DNA of 61,202 nucleotides from Pinisolibacter aquiterrae (GTDB lineage: Bacteria > Pseudomonadota > Alphaproteobacteria > Rhizobiales > Ancalomicrobiaceae). How positions within the stretch are numbered: the first letter of the stretch is position 1; the number at the start of each line of letters is the position of its first letter. Below, piece by piece: positions 27,161-35,289 of this stretch. The notes under the pieces were generated by a model. It was not told the DNA's origin. It saw only the letters and a list, made by a program, of their open reading frames with translations, and ran no database searches. Both the position numbers and the translations under genes were made by a program. The stretch lies in the NCBI RefSeq assembly GCF_019160155.1, contig NZ_JAFNIH010000005.1, forward strand, positions 1 to 61,202, written 5' to 3'.

Positions 27161-27189
27161 TTGTACGTATCAAGTCATCATATGACTAT
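27161..27189 (+). promoter_or_regulatory. Promoter candidate with operator A2 for the small membrane protein gene
   Basis: TTGTAC, 17 bases, then GACTAT could be a -35/-10 pair. Operator A2 (27170-27187, exact inverted copy of the site at 16131-16148) covers the spacer and part of the -10. The start codon is 46 bases downstream of the operator. The AT-rich stretch from 27100 also stands out. The -35/-10 assignment is tentative; the operator copy is certain. Confidence 0.6.
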
Positions 27190-27233
27190 GACGCCATCCT
27201 TTCCGCCTCCCCCGACCGACCCCGGAGATCCCG

Positions 27234-27398
27234 ATGACGCCTTCGTCCCCCGCCTCTCGCCTTCTTGCGACCACCGGCATCGCGCTGGCCCTGATGGTCC
27301 TCGCCGCCACCGGCGCCCTCACCGTGGGGGATCGCTCCGCGCAGATGGTGACGGATGCGACCGCGACCTTCTACGGCGCCAGCGGCGCGACGCACTGA
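27234..27398 (+). CDS. Small single-helix membrane or secreted protein, unknown function
   Basis: A 54-codon ORF too short to stand out in standard gene calls, starting ATGACGCCT after a CGGAGATC ribosome-binding site. The protein has a short polar N-terminus with an Arg (residue 9), a hydrophobic segment at about residues 10-31 (LLATTGIALALMVLAATGAL), then a 23-residue polar tail. It could be a membrane-anchored small protein or carry a signal peptide. Support for being real: a promoter-like AT-rich upstream region, the exact operator shared with garL, and a terminator 20 bases after the stop. I recognise no family. Confidence 0.6.
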   Translation: MTPSSPASRLLATTGIALALMVLAATGALTVGDRSAQMVTDATATFYGASGATH

Positions 27399-27418
27399 CC
27401 GATCGATCCGACCGAAGG

Positions 27419-27450
27419 AAGAGGGGGCGCGCCTCGGCGCGGCCCCTCTT
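27419..27450. terminator. Bidirectional terminator between small ORF and BKACE gene
   Basis: AAGAGGGG / CCCCTCTT arms, one G/G mismatch, then a CGCG/CGCG inner stem. The right arm ends in CTCTTTC, giving a short T-rich tail on the plus strand and an AAGAAGG-derived tail on the minus strand. Confidence 0.75.
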
Positions 27451-27492
27451 TCGTCGTGGGCGGACGCATGGCGCGGCCCTCTTCGGCCGCCT

Positions 27493-28449
27493 TCAGAAGG
27501 CGACGCGGTCGCCGCCCTTGAGAGCGAGCATCTCCCGCGCCTCGGCCGGGGTGGCGATCTCCAGGCCGAGTTCCTCGACGATGCGGCGGATCTTCGTCAC
27601 CTGCTCGGCGTTGGAGGCGGCGAGGCGCCCGCGTCCGATGTGGAGACTGTCCTCGAGCCCGACCCGGACCGAGCCGCCGAGCATCGCCGCCTGGGTGCAG
27701 AAGGGGATCTGATGGCGCCCGGCGGCGAGGACCGACCAACGGTAATCGTCGCCGAAGAGCCGGTCGGCGGTGCGCTTCATGAAGAGGAGATTGTCCGGCT
27801 CGGCGCCGATGCCGCCGAGAATGCCGAAGATCATCTGCACGAAGAACGGCGGCTTCACCAAGCCCCGATCGACGAAATGAGCGAGCGTGTAGAGGTGACC
27901 GACGTCGTAGCACTCGTGTTCGAAACGGGTGCCGTGATCCTCGCCGAGCATCTTCAGGATGCGCTCGATGTCGCGGAACGTGTTGCGGAAGATGAAGTCG
28001 TCGGTGCCGCGTAAGTAAGGCTCTTCCCAGGGGAACTTCCACTTCGTGTAGCGATCGGCCAGCGGGAAGATGCCGAAGTTCATCGAGCCCATGTTGAGCG
28101 AGCACATCTCCGGCGCGGCGCGCAAGGGCGCGGCCAGGCGCTGTTCGACGGTCATGTCGAGACTGCCGCCGGTGGTGATGTTGAGGACGGCGTCGCTCGC
28201 CTGTTTGATCTGCGGCAGGAAGCGCATGAAGACGTCCGGATCGGGCGTCGGCCGGCCCGTCTCGGGATCACGGGCGTGGAGGTGGAGGATGGCGGCGCCG
28301 GCCTCGGCCGCCTCGATCGCCTGGGCGGCGATGTCCTCGGGACGCCAGGGCAGCGCCTCGGACATGGTCGGGGTGTGGATCCCGCCGGTGACGGCGCAGG
28401 TGACGATCACCTTGCCGGGGGCGGAGGACTTCTTCGCGGGACTGGTCAT
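27493..28449 (-). CDS. BKACE family beta-keto acid cleavage enzyme (Kce-like, DUF849)
   Basis: A 318-residue TIM-barrel zinc enzyme. The family condenses a beta-keto acid with acetyl-CoA to give a CoA thioester and acetoacetate; known members act on 3-keto-5-aminohexanoate, dehydrocarnitine and others. Seen: VIVTCAVTGGIHTP, zinc histidines H56 and H58 in AAILHLHARDPETGRPTPD, NITTGGS, EMCSLNMGSMNFG, FEHECYDVGHL and a C-terminal SVRVGLEDSLHIGRGRLA. It follows the TRAP genes after a 107-base gap with a strong hairpin. In context it would process a keto acid released by the meta-cleavage steps encoded upstream. Confidence 0.92.
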   Translation of the reverse strand: MTSPAKKSSAPGKVIVTCAVTGGIHTPTMSEALPWRPEDIAAQAIEAAEAGAAILHLHARDPETGRPTPDPDVFMRFLPQIKQASDAVLNITTGGSLDMTVEQRLAAPLRAAPEMCSLNMGSMNFGIFPLADRYTKWKFPWEEPYLRGTDDFIFRNTFRDIERILKMLGEDHGTRFEHECYDVGHLYTLAHFVDRGLVKPPFFVQMIFGILGGIGAEPDNLLFMKRTADRLFGDDYRWSVLAAGRHQIPFCTQAAMLGGSVRVGLEDSLHIGRGRLAASNAEQVTKIRRIVEELGLEIATPAEAREMLALKGGDRVAF

Positions 28450-28513
28450 GGGTGACCTCCGGATGCGGCCGTTGCGGCGCGGGGGGTGAAGATCGCGCAG
28501 AGGGCTCCTACCG

Positions 28514-28550
28514 GCTCACGACGTTTCGAATGGGTCGAAACATCGTGAGC
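28514..28550. repeat. Large hairpin between dctM and the BKACE gene
   Basis: Sixteen-base arms with one mismatch (GCTCACGACGTTTCGA / TCGAAACATCGTGAGC) around loop ATGGG, 7 bases after the dctM stop. There is no T-run. It could be an intra-operon attenuator, an mRNA stabiliser, or an operator for a BKACE promoter. Confidence 0.75.
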
Positions 28551-28556
28551 TCGGTC

Positions 28557-29855
28557 TCAGATCGCCCGAGCCAGCCACAGCGCGAGGTCGGGGAAGAGGA
28601 TCAGCAGGACGATCAGCAGGATCGGCGCGAGCAGGAACGGCAGCACGCCGGAATACATGTCGCGCAGCGGGATCTCCGGCGACTGGGCGCGGATCACGAA
28701 GAGATTCATGCCGATCGGTGGATGGATCAGGCCGATCTCCACGACGATCACCAGGACGACGCCGAACCAGATCGGATCGTATCCGTTGGCGACGACGAGC
28801 GGCAGGAAGACCGGCACGGTCACCAGCACCATGCCGATACCCTCGAGGAAGCAGCCGAGCAGGACGTAGACCACCACCAGGAGCACCATCACCGCCGTCG
28901 GCGAGAGGCCGGTGCCGCCGATCCAGCCGACGAGGCTCTGGGCGATCGAGGTCTGCACCACGAAATAGGAGAAGATCGTCGAGCCGATCACGATGAGGAC
29001 GATGTTCGCCGTGATGCGCGCCGTCTCGCCGAGACCGTCGAGGATGCCGCGCGTGCTCAGCGTCCGCCGCCACAGACCGAGGAGCAGAGCGCCGAAGGCG
29101 CCGACCGCCGCCGCCTCGGTCGGCGAGAACCAGCCGAACCAGATGCCGCCGAAGGTGACGGCGAAGAGGATCGACACGTCCCAGACGCGGACGAGGAGAC
29201 GCGCGGTCTCGCTGAGACCGCCTGCCGGGATCGCCGGCGCCGCCTTCGGGGCGAGGCGCGTCCAGACGAAGACGATCGCCACGTAGAAGAGGGTGAGGAG
29301 CACGCCCGGCACCACCGCCGCCATGAAGAGGCGGATCACCGACAGCTGGGCGATGATCGCGTAGATCATCAGGATCAGCGACGGCGGGATGAGGATGCCG
29401 AGCGTTCCGCCCGCCGCGACCGCGCCGGCGGCGAGGCCGGGCGAATAGCCGTTGCGCAGCATTTCCGGGATCGAGATCCGCCCCATCGTCGCGGCGGTCG
29501 CGACCGAGGAGCCGCAGACCGCGCCGAAGGCGGCGGACGCGCCGATCGCCGCCATGGCGAGCGAGCCGCGCGTCGAGGCGAAGACGGCATTGGCGGCGCG
29601 AAAGAGATCGCTCGACAGACCGGCGAAGGTGGCGAGCGCCCCCATCAGGGTGAAGAGCGGCAGGACCGACAGGGAATAGGCCGAGGCGAGCTCGAGCGGC
29701 ACCGCGCCGAAGACGAACATCGCCTTGGTCGTCCCCTCGAGCGCCACGTAACCGAAGAAGCCGACGAGGCCGAGCGCCACCCCGACCGGCACGCGGGCGA
29801 GGATGAGGCCGAGGAGCGAGGCCATGCCGAGGAGGCCGATGGTCGAGCCCGTCAT
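28557..29855 (-). CDS. dctM: TRAP transporter large permease (DctM)
   Basis: A 432-residue membrane protein with about 12 helices. Family motifs are clear: FTLMGALATFAGLSSDLFRAANAVFASTRGSLAMAAIGASAAFGAVCGSSVATAATMGRISIPEMLRNGYSPGLAAGAVAAGGTLGILIPPSLILMIYAI, later FFVVQTS and IHPPIGMNLFVI. It is the channel of a sodium-driven importer for organic acids and forms a complex with DctQ. Its start overlaps the dctQ stop by four bases. Confidence 0.95.
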   Translation of the reverse strand: MTGSTIGLLGMASLLGLILARVPVGVALGLVGFFGYVALEGTTKAMFVFGAVPLELASAYSLSVLPLFTLMGALATFAGLSSDLFRAANAVFASTRGSLAMAAIGASAAFGAVCGSSVATAATMGRISIPEMLRNGYSPGLAAGAVAAGGTLGILIPPSLILMIYAIIAQLSVIRLFMAAVVPGVLLTLFYVAIVFVWTRLAPKAAPAIPAGGLSETARLLVRVWDVSILFAVTFGGIWFGWFSPTEAAAVGAFGALLLGLWRRTLSTRGILDGLGETARITANIVLIVIGSTIFSYFVVQTSIAQSLVGWIGGTGLSPTAVMVLLVVVYVLLGCFLEGIGMVLVTVPVFLPLVVANGYDPIWFGVVLVIVVEIGLIHPPIGMNLFVIRAQSPEIPLRDMYSGVLPFLLAPILLIVLLILFPDLALWLARAI

Positions 29856-30385
29856 CGCGGCCCCTCCCCTTCCGCCGACGCCGGGGTGCCGGACGCGCCG
29901 AAGAGGCGCGCGCGCAGGCCGCGCAGCACCTTCAGCGCGACGACGACGGTGGCCGCCACCAGCGCCACCTCGATCGCCGCGACCAGCGTCCAGATCGGGA
30001 TCGGCAGATCCGGTTTGACGTCGCCGAAGCGCCAGGCGTCGGCGAGCGGGGTCGCCAGGGTCACGACCAGGAGGCCGAGAAAGCACGCGGTCGCGAAGTC
30101 GCCGAAGATCGCGAGCCAGGCCACGCTGCGCTTGCCGACGCGGTCGTCGAGAATGTCGACGCGGATCATCTCGTCGCGGGCCATGCAGTCGGCGAGGGCG
30201 AAGAAGGCGACGAGGACGAGCAGCGTCTCGACCAGCGCCACCGTCCCGTCGAGGGCGCGATGGGCGACGGCGCGGAGCACCACGTCGGCGATCGTCCAGA
30301 GCATCATCATCGCAAGGGCGAGGGCGCCGACCAGCGTGAGGGCACGGGGGAGCCCCCCGTAGCCGGTGCGCGAGGGACGGTTCAT
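29852..30385 (-). CDS. dctQ: TRAP transporter small permease (DctQ)
   Basis: A 177-residue protein with four hydrophobic segments (about 15-37, 50-70, 95-115, 130-155) and the family pattern ADVVLRAVAHRALDGTVALVETLLVLVAFFALADCMARDEMIRVDIL. It overlaps dctP upstream and dctM downstream by four bases each, so the three subunits are co-translated. Confidence 0.93.
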   Translation of the reverse strand: MNRPSRTGYGGLPRALTLVGALALAMMMLWTIADVVLRAVAHRALDGTVALVETLLVLVAFFALADCMARDEMIRVDILDDRVGKRSVAWLAIFGDFATACFLGLLVVTLATPLADAWRFGDVKPDLPIPIWTLVAAIEVALVAATVVVALKVLRGLRARLFGASGTPASAEGEGPR

Positions 30386-31443
30386 GGCACGCCCGCCGCG
30401 ACGCGGGCCACGAGTTCGTCGCGGAAGGCGCGCAGCTCGCCGGCGCGGCCGCCGGCGCCGGCGAGAACCTTCTCGGCGACCCCGGCCGTGGGCTTGCGGA
30501 AGGCGTCGGCCTCCGCCGCCGTCGGATCGACGATCGCCACGCCACCCGTCGCGACATGGGCGCGGCCGGACGCCTCGGCGTCGTCATAGGCCTTGCCGAC
30601 GCGGCGGGCGGCGGCGACGCCGGTCGACTCGTCGATCAGCTCGGCGAGGTCGGACGGCAGCGACGCGTACTTCTTCTCGTTCATGACGAGGCCGAAGGTC
30701 GCGGCGGTGGCGTTCAGGACCGTCACCGAGCGCAGACTGCGCGCGAGCTGGAAGGCCTGGGCGGCCTCGAAGTTGAACATCATGCCGTCGAGCGTGCCCT
30801 TGTCGAGGGCGTCGGCGACCTCCGACGGCGGCATCGCCACCGGGCTCGCGCCCCAGGCGGAGACCATCGCGGAGGTGATCGGCCCGTTGTGGCGCAGGCG
30901 CAGGCCGGCGAGGGCCTCGGGTGCGCGCACCGCGGGCTTGTGCAGGAAGACGCCGACCGTCGGCGAGGCCAGCACGTAGAGGATGCGCGTGCCCGCGTGT
31001 TCCTCGGCGAGGCGGCCGGCGAGCGAGGTCATCACGCCCGACGCCTCCGAGACCGACAGGGCGCGCCGGCCCTGATCGGTCTCGCGATCGAAGACATAGG
31101 GCAGTTGCGCCACTTCCGTGAGGGGGAAGCGGCCCGGCAGCGCGCCGTGGAGGAAGAAGGAGATGTCGGCGACGCCGGTCCGGGCGAGATCGAACTGGCG
31201 CGGCAGCGGGCCCATCTGTCCGGCCGGATAGACCGTCAGCCGAAGCCGCCCGCCCGACTTCCGGCCGAGCTCCTCGGCCCAGCGGACGAGTTCCTTCTGG
31301 ATCGTATGGTTGGGCGGCAGATAGTGCGAGACCTTGAGCTCGATGGTCTCGGCGCGCGCCGGAGCGGCGCCCGTCAGCATCGCGGCCATGGCACCGCCCG
31401 CCGTCGCCGCGAAGCCTCGCCGCGTCATCCCTGAATGGTTCAT
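30382..31443 (-). CDS. dctP: TRAP transporter substrate-binding protein (DctP)
   Basis: A 353-residue periplasmic protein. The first 31 residues are a Tat-like signal ([26 protein letters not shown]). The mature chain has LKVSHYLPPNHTIQKELVRWAEELGRKSGGRLRLTVYPAGQMG and the ligand-carboxylate arginine segment LAGLRLRHNGP. It follows the flavin hydroxylase gene by 73 bases within the aromatic operon, so the likely cargo is an aromatic carboxylate. The specific ligand is not readable. Confidence 0.93.
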   Translation of the reverse strand: MNHSGMTRRGFAATAGGAMAAMLTGAAPARAETIELKVSHYLPPNHTIQKELVRWAEELGRKSGGRLRLTVYPAGQMGPLPRQFDLARTGVADISFFLHGALPGRFPLTEVAQLPYVFDRETDQGRRALSVSEASGVMTSLAGRLAEEHAGTRILYVLASPTVGVFLHKPAVRAPEALAGLRLRHNGPITSAMVSAWGASPVAMPPSEVADALDKGTLDGMMFNFEAAQAFQLARSLRSVTVLNATAATFGLVMNEKKYASLPSDLAELIDESTGVAAARRVGKAYDDAEASGRAHVATGGVAIVDPTAAEADAFRKPTAGVAEKVLAGAGGRAGELRAFRDELVARVAAGVP

Positions 31444-31516
31444 CGTCCTCTCCCCGGTTCGGCGCCGTTCTCGGTCTTCGCCGTTCTTCTCGTCGTGTCC
31501 GTCGACGGTGGGCCGG

Positions 31517-33199
31517 TCAGGCGGCCCGCCGCGCGGGTATCCCGTGTCCGATCGCGCGGGCCAGGATCGCCTCGGCGTCGCCGCCCGTCCCCTCGCGCCG
31601 CCGCCACGCGACGATCTGGTCCGGCCGGATCAGCGCGAGATCCGTCTCGTAGAGATCGTGCGCCTCGGGGTCGGCACAGTCGACGACCGTCAACGGCAGA
31701 CCCAGGCGATGGGCCGCCGCCACGAAGGCCTCGCCGCCGGGCGGGTTGGGGCCGAGCCGCAACAGCGTCCAGTCGAAGCCGAACGCATCGTAGAGCGAAC
31801 GTTCCTCGTCGAGCCAGACGTGCGGCGCACGGCCGCCGGGCCGGCCCGAGGGGGCGTAGGCGGTGGGCGAATCGGGTGGCAGCGGCGTCGTCTCCGGCGC
31901 GACGATCGGTGAGCCGTCGTAGCGCGCGCCGAGCGTGAAGCCGGGGATGTCGAACTCGGCGCGGGCATGGCCGAGGAGATAGGCGCCGGCGCGTCGGCGC
32001 GCCGCCTCGCCGGCCGGCCCCTCGTCCTCGATCGCCGGGCTCGGCCGATAGAGACCGATCGATTCGGCGAAGCGGCGCGCGAAGCCGGTGTTGCGCAGGC
32101 CGATCGGCCGCCGCTCGACCTCGTAGGTGTCGAGAAGGGCGACCGGCGCGCCGTGACGCACCACCGCGGCGAGTTTCCAGCCGAGATTGACGGCGTCCTC
32201 GATGGCGGTGTTGTAGCCCATGCCGCCGGTCGGGGTGAAGAGATGGACCGCGTCGCCGCCGAGGAAGACGCGGCCCTGCCGATAGCGATCGGCGACCAGC
32301 ATGCGCCCGGCGATCCAGGCGTCGCGCGAGAGGATCTCGACCGGGATCTCCCGCCCCATGCATTCGTGAAAGAGCGAGACCGCCTCCGCGTCGCTCATGC
32401 CTTCCGCCGTCTCGCCGGGACGGAGCTGAGTGTGGAAGGCGAATTCGCCCTTGCCGTCGACGGCGCCCATCACGGCGCGGCGCTGGTTGTTGAAGGCCCA
32501 ATATTGCCAGGCCGGGCGGTGGGGGCAGGCCTCGTAGAAATTCGGCGCGCGGACATAGACGGCGAGCATACTGCCGCCCATGAAGTCGCGTTCGGCCGCG
32601 CCCTCACCCTCGTAGGCGAAGCCGAGACGGCGGCGCACGAAGCTGTGCGGGCCGTCGGCGCCGACCATGTAGAGCGCGGAGATCCGGCGGATCGTCCCGC
32701 CGTCGACCGTCTCGACCTCGGCCTCGACGCCGGTCGCGGTCTCCTCGAAGCCGACGAGGCGGTGGCCGTAGCGGATCGACACCGACGGCAGGGCGTCGGC
32801 GTGGCGGCGCATCACCGCCTCGACGAATTTCTGCGACACCCGATGGGCCGGCTCGGCGGCGCTGAAGGAGCGGTCGCGGCGGCGGGCGGCGCGCGCGGCC
32901 TCGGTCGAGCCGGGCATCTCGTGACGCGCCAGTTCATGGGTCGCGAAACGGGTGAAATAGGCGACGTCGGTCGGGTGGTCGCCGGGCAGGCCCTGGGCGC
33001 GGATCTCCTCGACGAAGCCGAGCCGCCGGAAGTGCTCCATGGTGCGAGCCTGGGTGGCGTTGGCCTGCGGGTTGAAGGCGGTGGTCGGCTTCCGATCCAC
33101 CAGGATCACGGCGACGCCGCGCCGGCCGAGCTCGTTCGCCAGCATCAGGCCGCAGGGCCCGCCGCCGACGACGAGGACTTCGGTCTTCTCTTCGATCAT
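31517..33199 (-). CDS. FAD-dependent aromatic hydroxylase (MhpA / phenol hydroxylase-like)
   Basis: A 560-residue class A flavoprotein monooxygenase. FAD-binding GGGPCG at residues 11-16, the DG motif YMVGADGPHSFVRRRLG near residue 190, and the GD motif GRVFLGGDAVHLFTPTGGMGYNTAIEDAVNLGWKL near 315 are all present. The last 170 residues form the thioredoxin-like C-terminal domain of the MhpA/PheA/TfdB group. It would add an ortho hydroxyl to a monohydroxylated aromatic acid, making the catechol substrate of the dioxygenase encoded 32 bases upstream. A longer in-frame extension upstream is rejected, since it crosses the dioxygenase gene. Confidence 0.9.
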   Translation of the reverse strand: MIEEKTEVLVVGGGPCGLMLANELGRRGVAVILVDRKPTTAFNPQANATQARTMEHFRRLGFVEEIRAQGLPGDHPTDVAYFTRFATHELARHEMPGSTEAARAARRRDRSFSAAEPAHRVSQKFVEAVMRRHADALPSVSIRYGHRLVGFEETATGVEAEVETVDGGTIRRISALYMVGADGPHSFVRRRLGFAYEGEGAAERDFMGGSMLAVYVRAPNFYEACPHRPAWQYWAFNNQRRAVMGAVDGKGEFAFHTQLRPGETAEGMSDAEAVSLFHECMGREIPVEILSRDAWIAGRMLVADRYRQGRVFLGGDAVHLFTPTGGMGYNTAIEDAVNLGWKLAAVVRHGAPVALLDTYEVERRPIGLRNTGFARRFAESIGLYRPSPAIEDEGPAGEAARRRAGAYLLGHARAEFDIPGFTLGARYDGSPIVAPETTPLPPDSPTAYAPSGRPGGRAPHVWLDEERSLYDAFGFDWTLLRLGPNPPGGEAFVAAAHRLGLPLTVVDCADPEAHDLYETDLALIRPDQIVAWRRREGTGGDAEAILARAIGHGIPARRAA

Positions 33200-33231
33200 C
33201 ACAGGAGGCGCTCCCGGCGAGAGGTCGTCGT

Positions 33232-34209
33232 TCAGGCGTCGAGTTCGGAATTGTCGATCAGCCAGGGCGGCGGCGCCGGTCCCCAGATGTAGAAACTGTC
33301 CTCGGGCGGATTGTCCTCGGCCTGCCAGTCGAAGTTCGCCGGGATGTAGTCGATGTCGGCGGAGTACTCGCAGAGGCTCCCCCAGGGATCGCGAACGTAG
33401 TGGAAATAGTTCGACCCGAGGACGTGGCGGCCGAGGCCCCATCCCTCGTGGTAGCCGCGATCGGCCATGTGCATGGCGCCGAGGCCGATGTCGTGGATCG
33501 AGCCGACGTCCCAACTGAGGTGATGCAGGCCCGGTCCGGCCGACTTGGCGAGCGCCAGCATGTGATGGTCGGAGCCGTGGATGCCGTGCATGAAGGCGAC
33601 GCCCTCGCCGGAGCGATCGGACAGGCGCAGGCCCAGGACCCGCTCGTAGAAGGCGATCGAGCCGAGGACGTCGGAGGTGAAGATCAGGATGTGCGACAGC
33701 CGGCGCGGGTGGACCCGGGGGGCGTTGCGCCGCGATTCGGCGCCCTGCCGCCCGGCCGTGACGCTCGGCGCCGCGAAGGCCGACTTCTCGTCCGGCGAGG
33801 ACTTGCCGGCGACGCGGATCTCCATCGCCATTCCGTCGGGATTGCGGAACCACAGGCCGTCCGACGTCTCGCCCGGCGGCGGATCGATCCGCTTCACGCC
33901 GATCGTCTCGAGACGGCGGCGGAAGCCGTCGAAGTCGTGCTCCCAGACGCCGAAGGAGAGATGGGCGAGACGTTTCCTCGACCCCTCGACCACTTCGCCC
34001 CAGCGATGATCGTGGCCGAAGGTGTGGAGGGCGAGCCCGCCCGCCTCGGCCCGGACGTCGAGGCCGAAGGCGGAATAGAAACGCCCGGCGACGCCGAGGT
34101 CGGGAACCGCCAGACGGAACCCGTCGATCGAATGCACCCCCAATTCGCCCGGGCGCTCGGGCGCGACGAATCGTCCGCGGATCTCGGTCACATCGGCCTC
34201 CCTGATCAT
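33232..34209 (-). CDS. Extradiol (catechol 2,3-type) ring-cleavage dioxygenase, VOC superfamily
   Basis: A 325-residue protein of two vicinal-oxygen-chelate modules (about 25-135 and 168-290) joined by a polar linker. The C-terminal module carries the iron ligands of type I extradiol dioxygenases: H173 (SHILIFTSD), H229 or H230 (GLHHLSWDV) and E281 (GSLCEYSADIDYI), with spacings close to BphC. It would meta-cleave the catechol made by the flavin hydroxylase. The linker and the hydrophilic C-terminal tail are unusual. The substrate is not determined. Confidence 0.9.
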   Translation of the reverse strand: MIREADVTEIRGRFVAPERPGELGVHSIDGFRLAVPDLGVAGRFYSAFGLDVRAEAGGLALHTFGHDHRWGEVVEGSRKRLAHLSFGVWEHDFDGFRRRLETIGVKRIDPPPGETSDGLWFRNPDGMAMEIRVAGKSSPDEKSAFAAPSVTAGRQGAESRRNAPRVHPRRLSHILIFTSDVLGSIAFYERVLGLRLSDRSGEGVAFMHGIHGSDHHMLALAKSAGPGLHHLSWDVGSIHDIGLGAMHMADRGYHEGWGLGRHVLGSNYFHYVRDPWGSLCEYSADIDYIPANFDWQAEDNPPEDSFYIWGPAPPPWLIDNSELDA

Positions 34210-34290
34210 CGGCCCGTCGTGCGGGCTTCTCTCACGCCGGCTTCGCCGGTCGGATTCCGTCCCGGGCCTCTCCGCGCCCGGGCGTGGGCG

Positions 34291-35154
34291 TCAGGCGCCC
34301 TCGTCGACGACGGGGTTGACCAGCACGCCGATGCCCTCGATCTCGACCTCGCAGACGTCGCCGGCCTTCATCCACAGCGGCGGCTTGCGCGCCGCGCCGA
34401 CGCCGGAGGGCGTCCCCGTCACGACGACGTCGCCCGGTTCGAGCGTGATGCCCTCGCTGACGATCGCGATCAGCGCGGCGACGTCGAAGATCAACTGGTC
34501 GGTGGTGGCGTGCTGGACCACCGCGCCGTTGAGCCGCGTCTCGATCGTGAGCCCGCGCGCGCCGGCCGGCAGTTCGTCGGCGGTGACGACGAGCGGCCCG
34601 AAGGCGCCGGTGCCGTCGAAGTTCTTGCCCATCGTCCACTGCGGCGCCTTGAGCTGATAGTCGCGCACCGAGACGTCGTTGAAGATCGACCAGCCGAAGA
34701 CGTGGTCGAGCGCGGTCTCGCGCGGAATGTGGCGGCCACCCTTGCCGATGATCGCCACCAGTTCGCCCTCGTAGTCGAACTGCTCGGAGACCCGGGGCCG
34801 GACGACCGGCGCGCCGTGACCGACGAGCGAGGTCGAGAACCGCGCGAAGAGGGTCGGATAATCGGGCTGCTTGAAACCGCTCTCGGCGGTGTGGTCGGCG
34901 TAGTTCAGACCGACGCAGAGGATCTTGCCGGGGCGCGCCAGGGGCGGCAGCCACTCGACCGCGGCCGGATCGATCGGCGCGCCGGCGCGAAGGGCGGCGG
35001 CGGCCGCGTCCAGCGCCTCGGCGTCGAGCCCGATCAGGGCCGCGACACCGCCGGGGTAGCCGGCATCGCTCTCGCGCAGTCCGCGATGAACGCCGTTCGC
35101 ATCGACGATCGCCATGCCGCGCCCGGCCGCGTCCCGGAATTCTCCCACTCGCAT
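34291..35154 (-). CDS. Fumarylacetoacetate hydrolase family protein
   Basis: A 287-residue enzyme with the FAH C-terminal domain (about 75-280): KILCVGLNYADHTAESG, metal-binding glutamates in FDYEGELVAIIGKGG, FGWSIFNDVSVRDYQLKAPQWTMGKNFDGTGAFGPLVV and VVTGTPSGVGAARKPPLWMKAGD. Members hydrolyse C-C bonds in acylpyruvates or hydrate/decarboxylate ring-cleavage products. It is the first gene of the aromatic operon, divergent from a LysR regulator. In this context hydrolysis of the meta-cleavage product is most likely. Confidence 0.92.
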   Translation of the reverse strand: MRVGEFRDAAGRGMAIVDANGVHRGLRESDAGYPGGVAALIGLDAEALDAAAAALRAGAPIDPAAVEWLPPLARPGKILCVGLNYADHTAESGFKQPDYPTLFARFSTSLVGHGAPVVRPRVSEQFDYEGELVAIIGKGGRHIPRETALDHVFGWSIFNDVSVRDYQLKAPQWTMGKNFDGTGAFGPLVVTADELPAGARGLTIETRLNGAVVQHATTDQLIFDVAALIAIVSEGITLEPGDVVVTGTPSGVGAARKPPLWMKAGDVCEVEIEGIGVLVNPVVDEGA

Positions 35155-35243
35155 CGTTCGTTTCCTCGTCTTGGATCGCGTCTCGTTCTCATACGCAATT
35201 TACCGAGCATTCCGATGATCGACAGTCGACAGATTGATCGGAT

Positions 35244-35262
35244 TGATACCAAATCGGTATCA
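35244..35262. promoter_or_regulatory. LysR-type operator candidate TGATACC-AAATC-GGTATCA
   Basis: Perfect 7-base arms around a 5-base spacer, in the 135-base divergent region between the FAH gene and lysR, ending 27 bases before the lysR start. The shape is right for a LysR recognition site with autoregulation. Confidence 0.7.
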
Positions 35263-35289
35263 TTCGAGCCCCGCCACCGGAGCCCTCCC

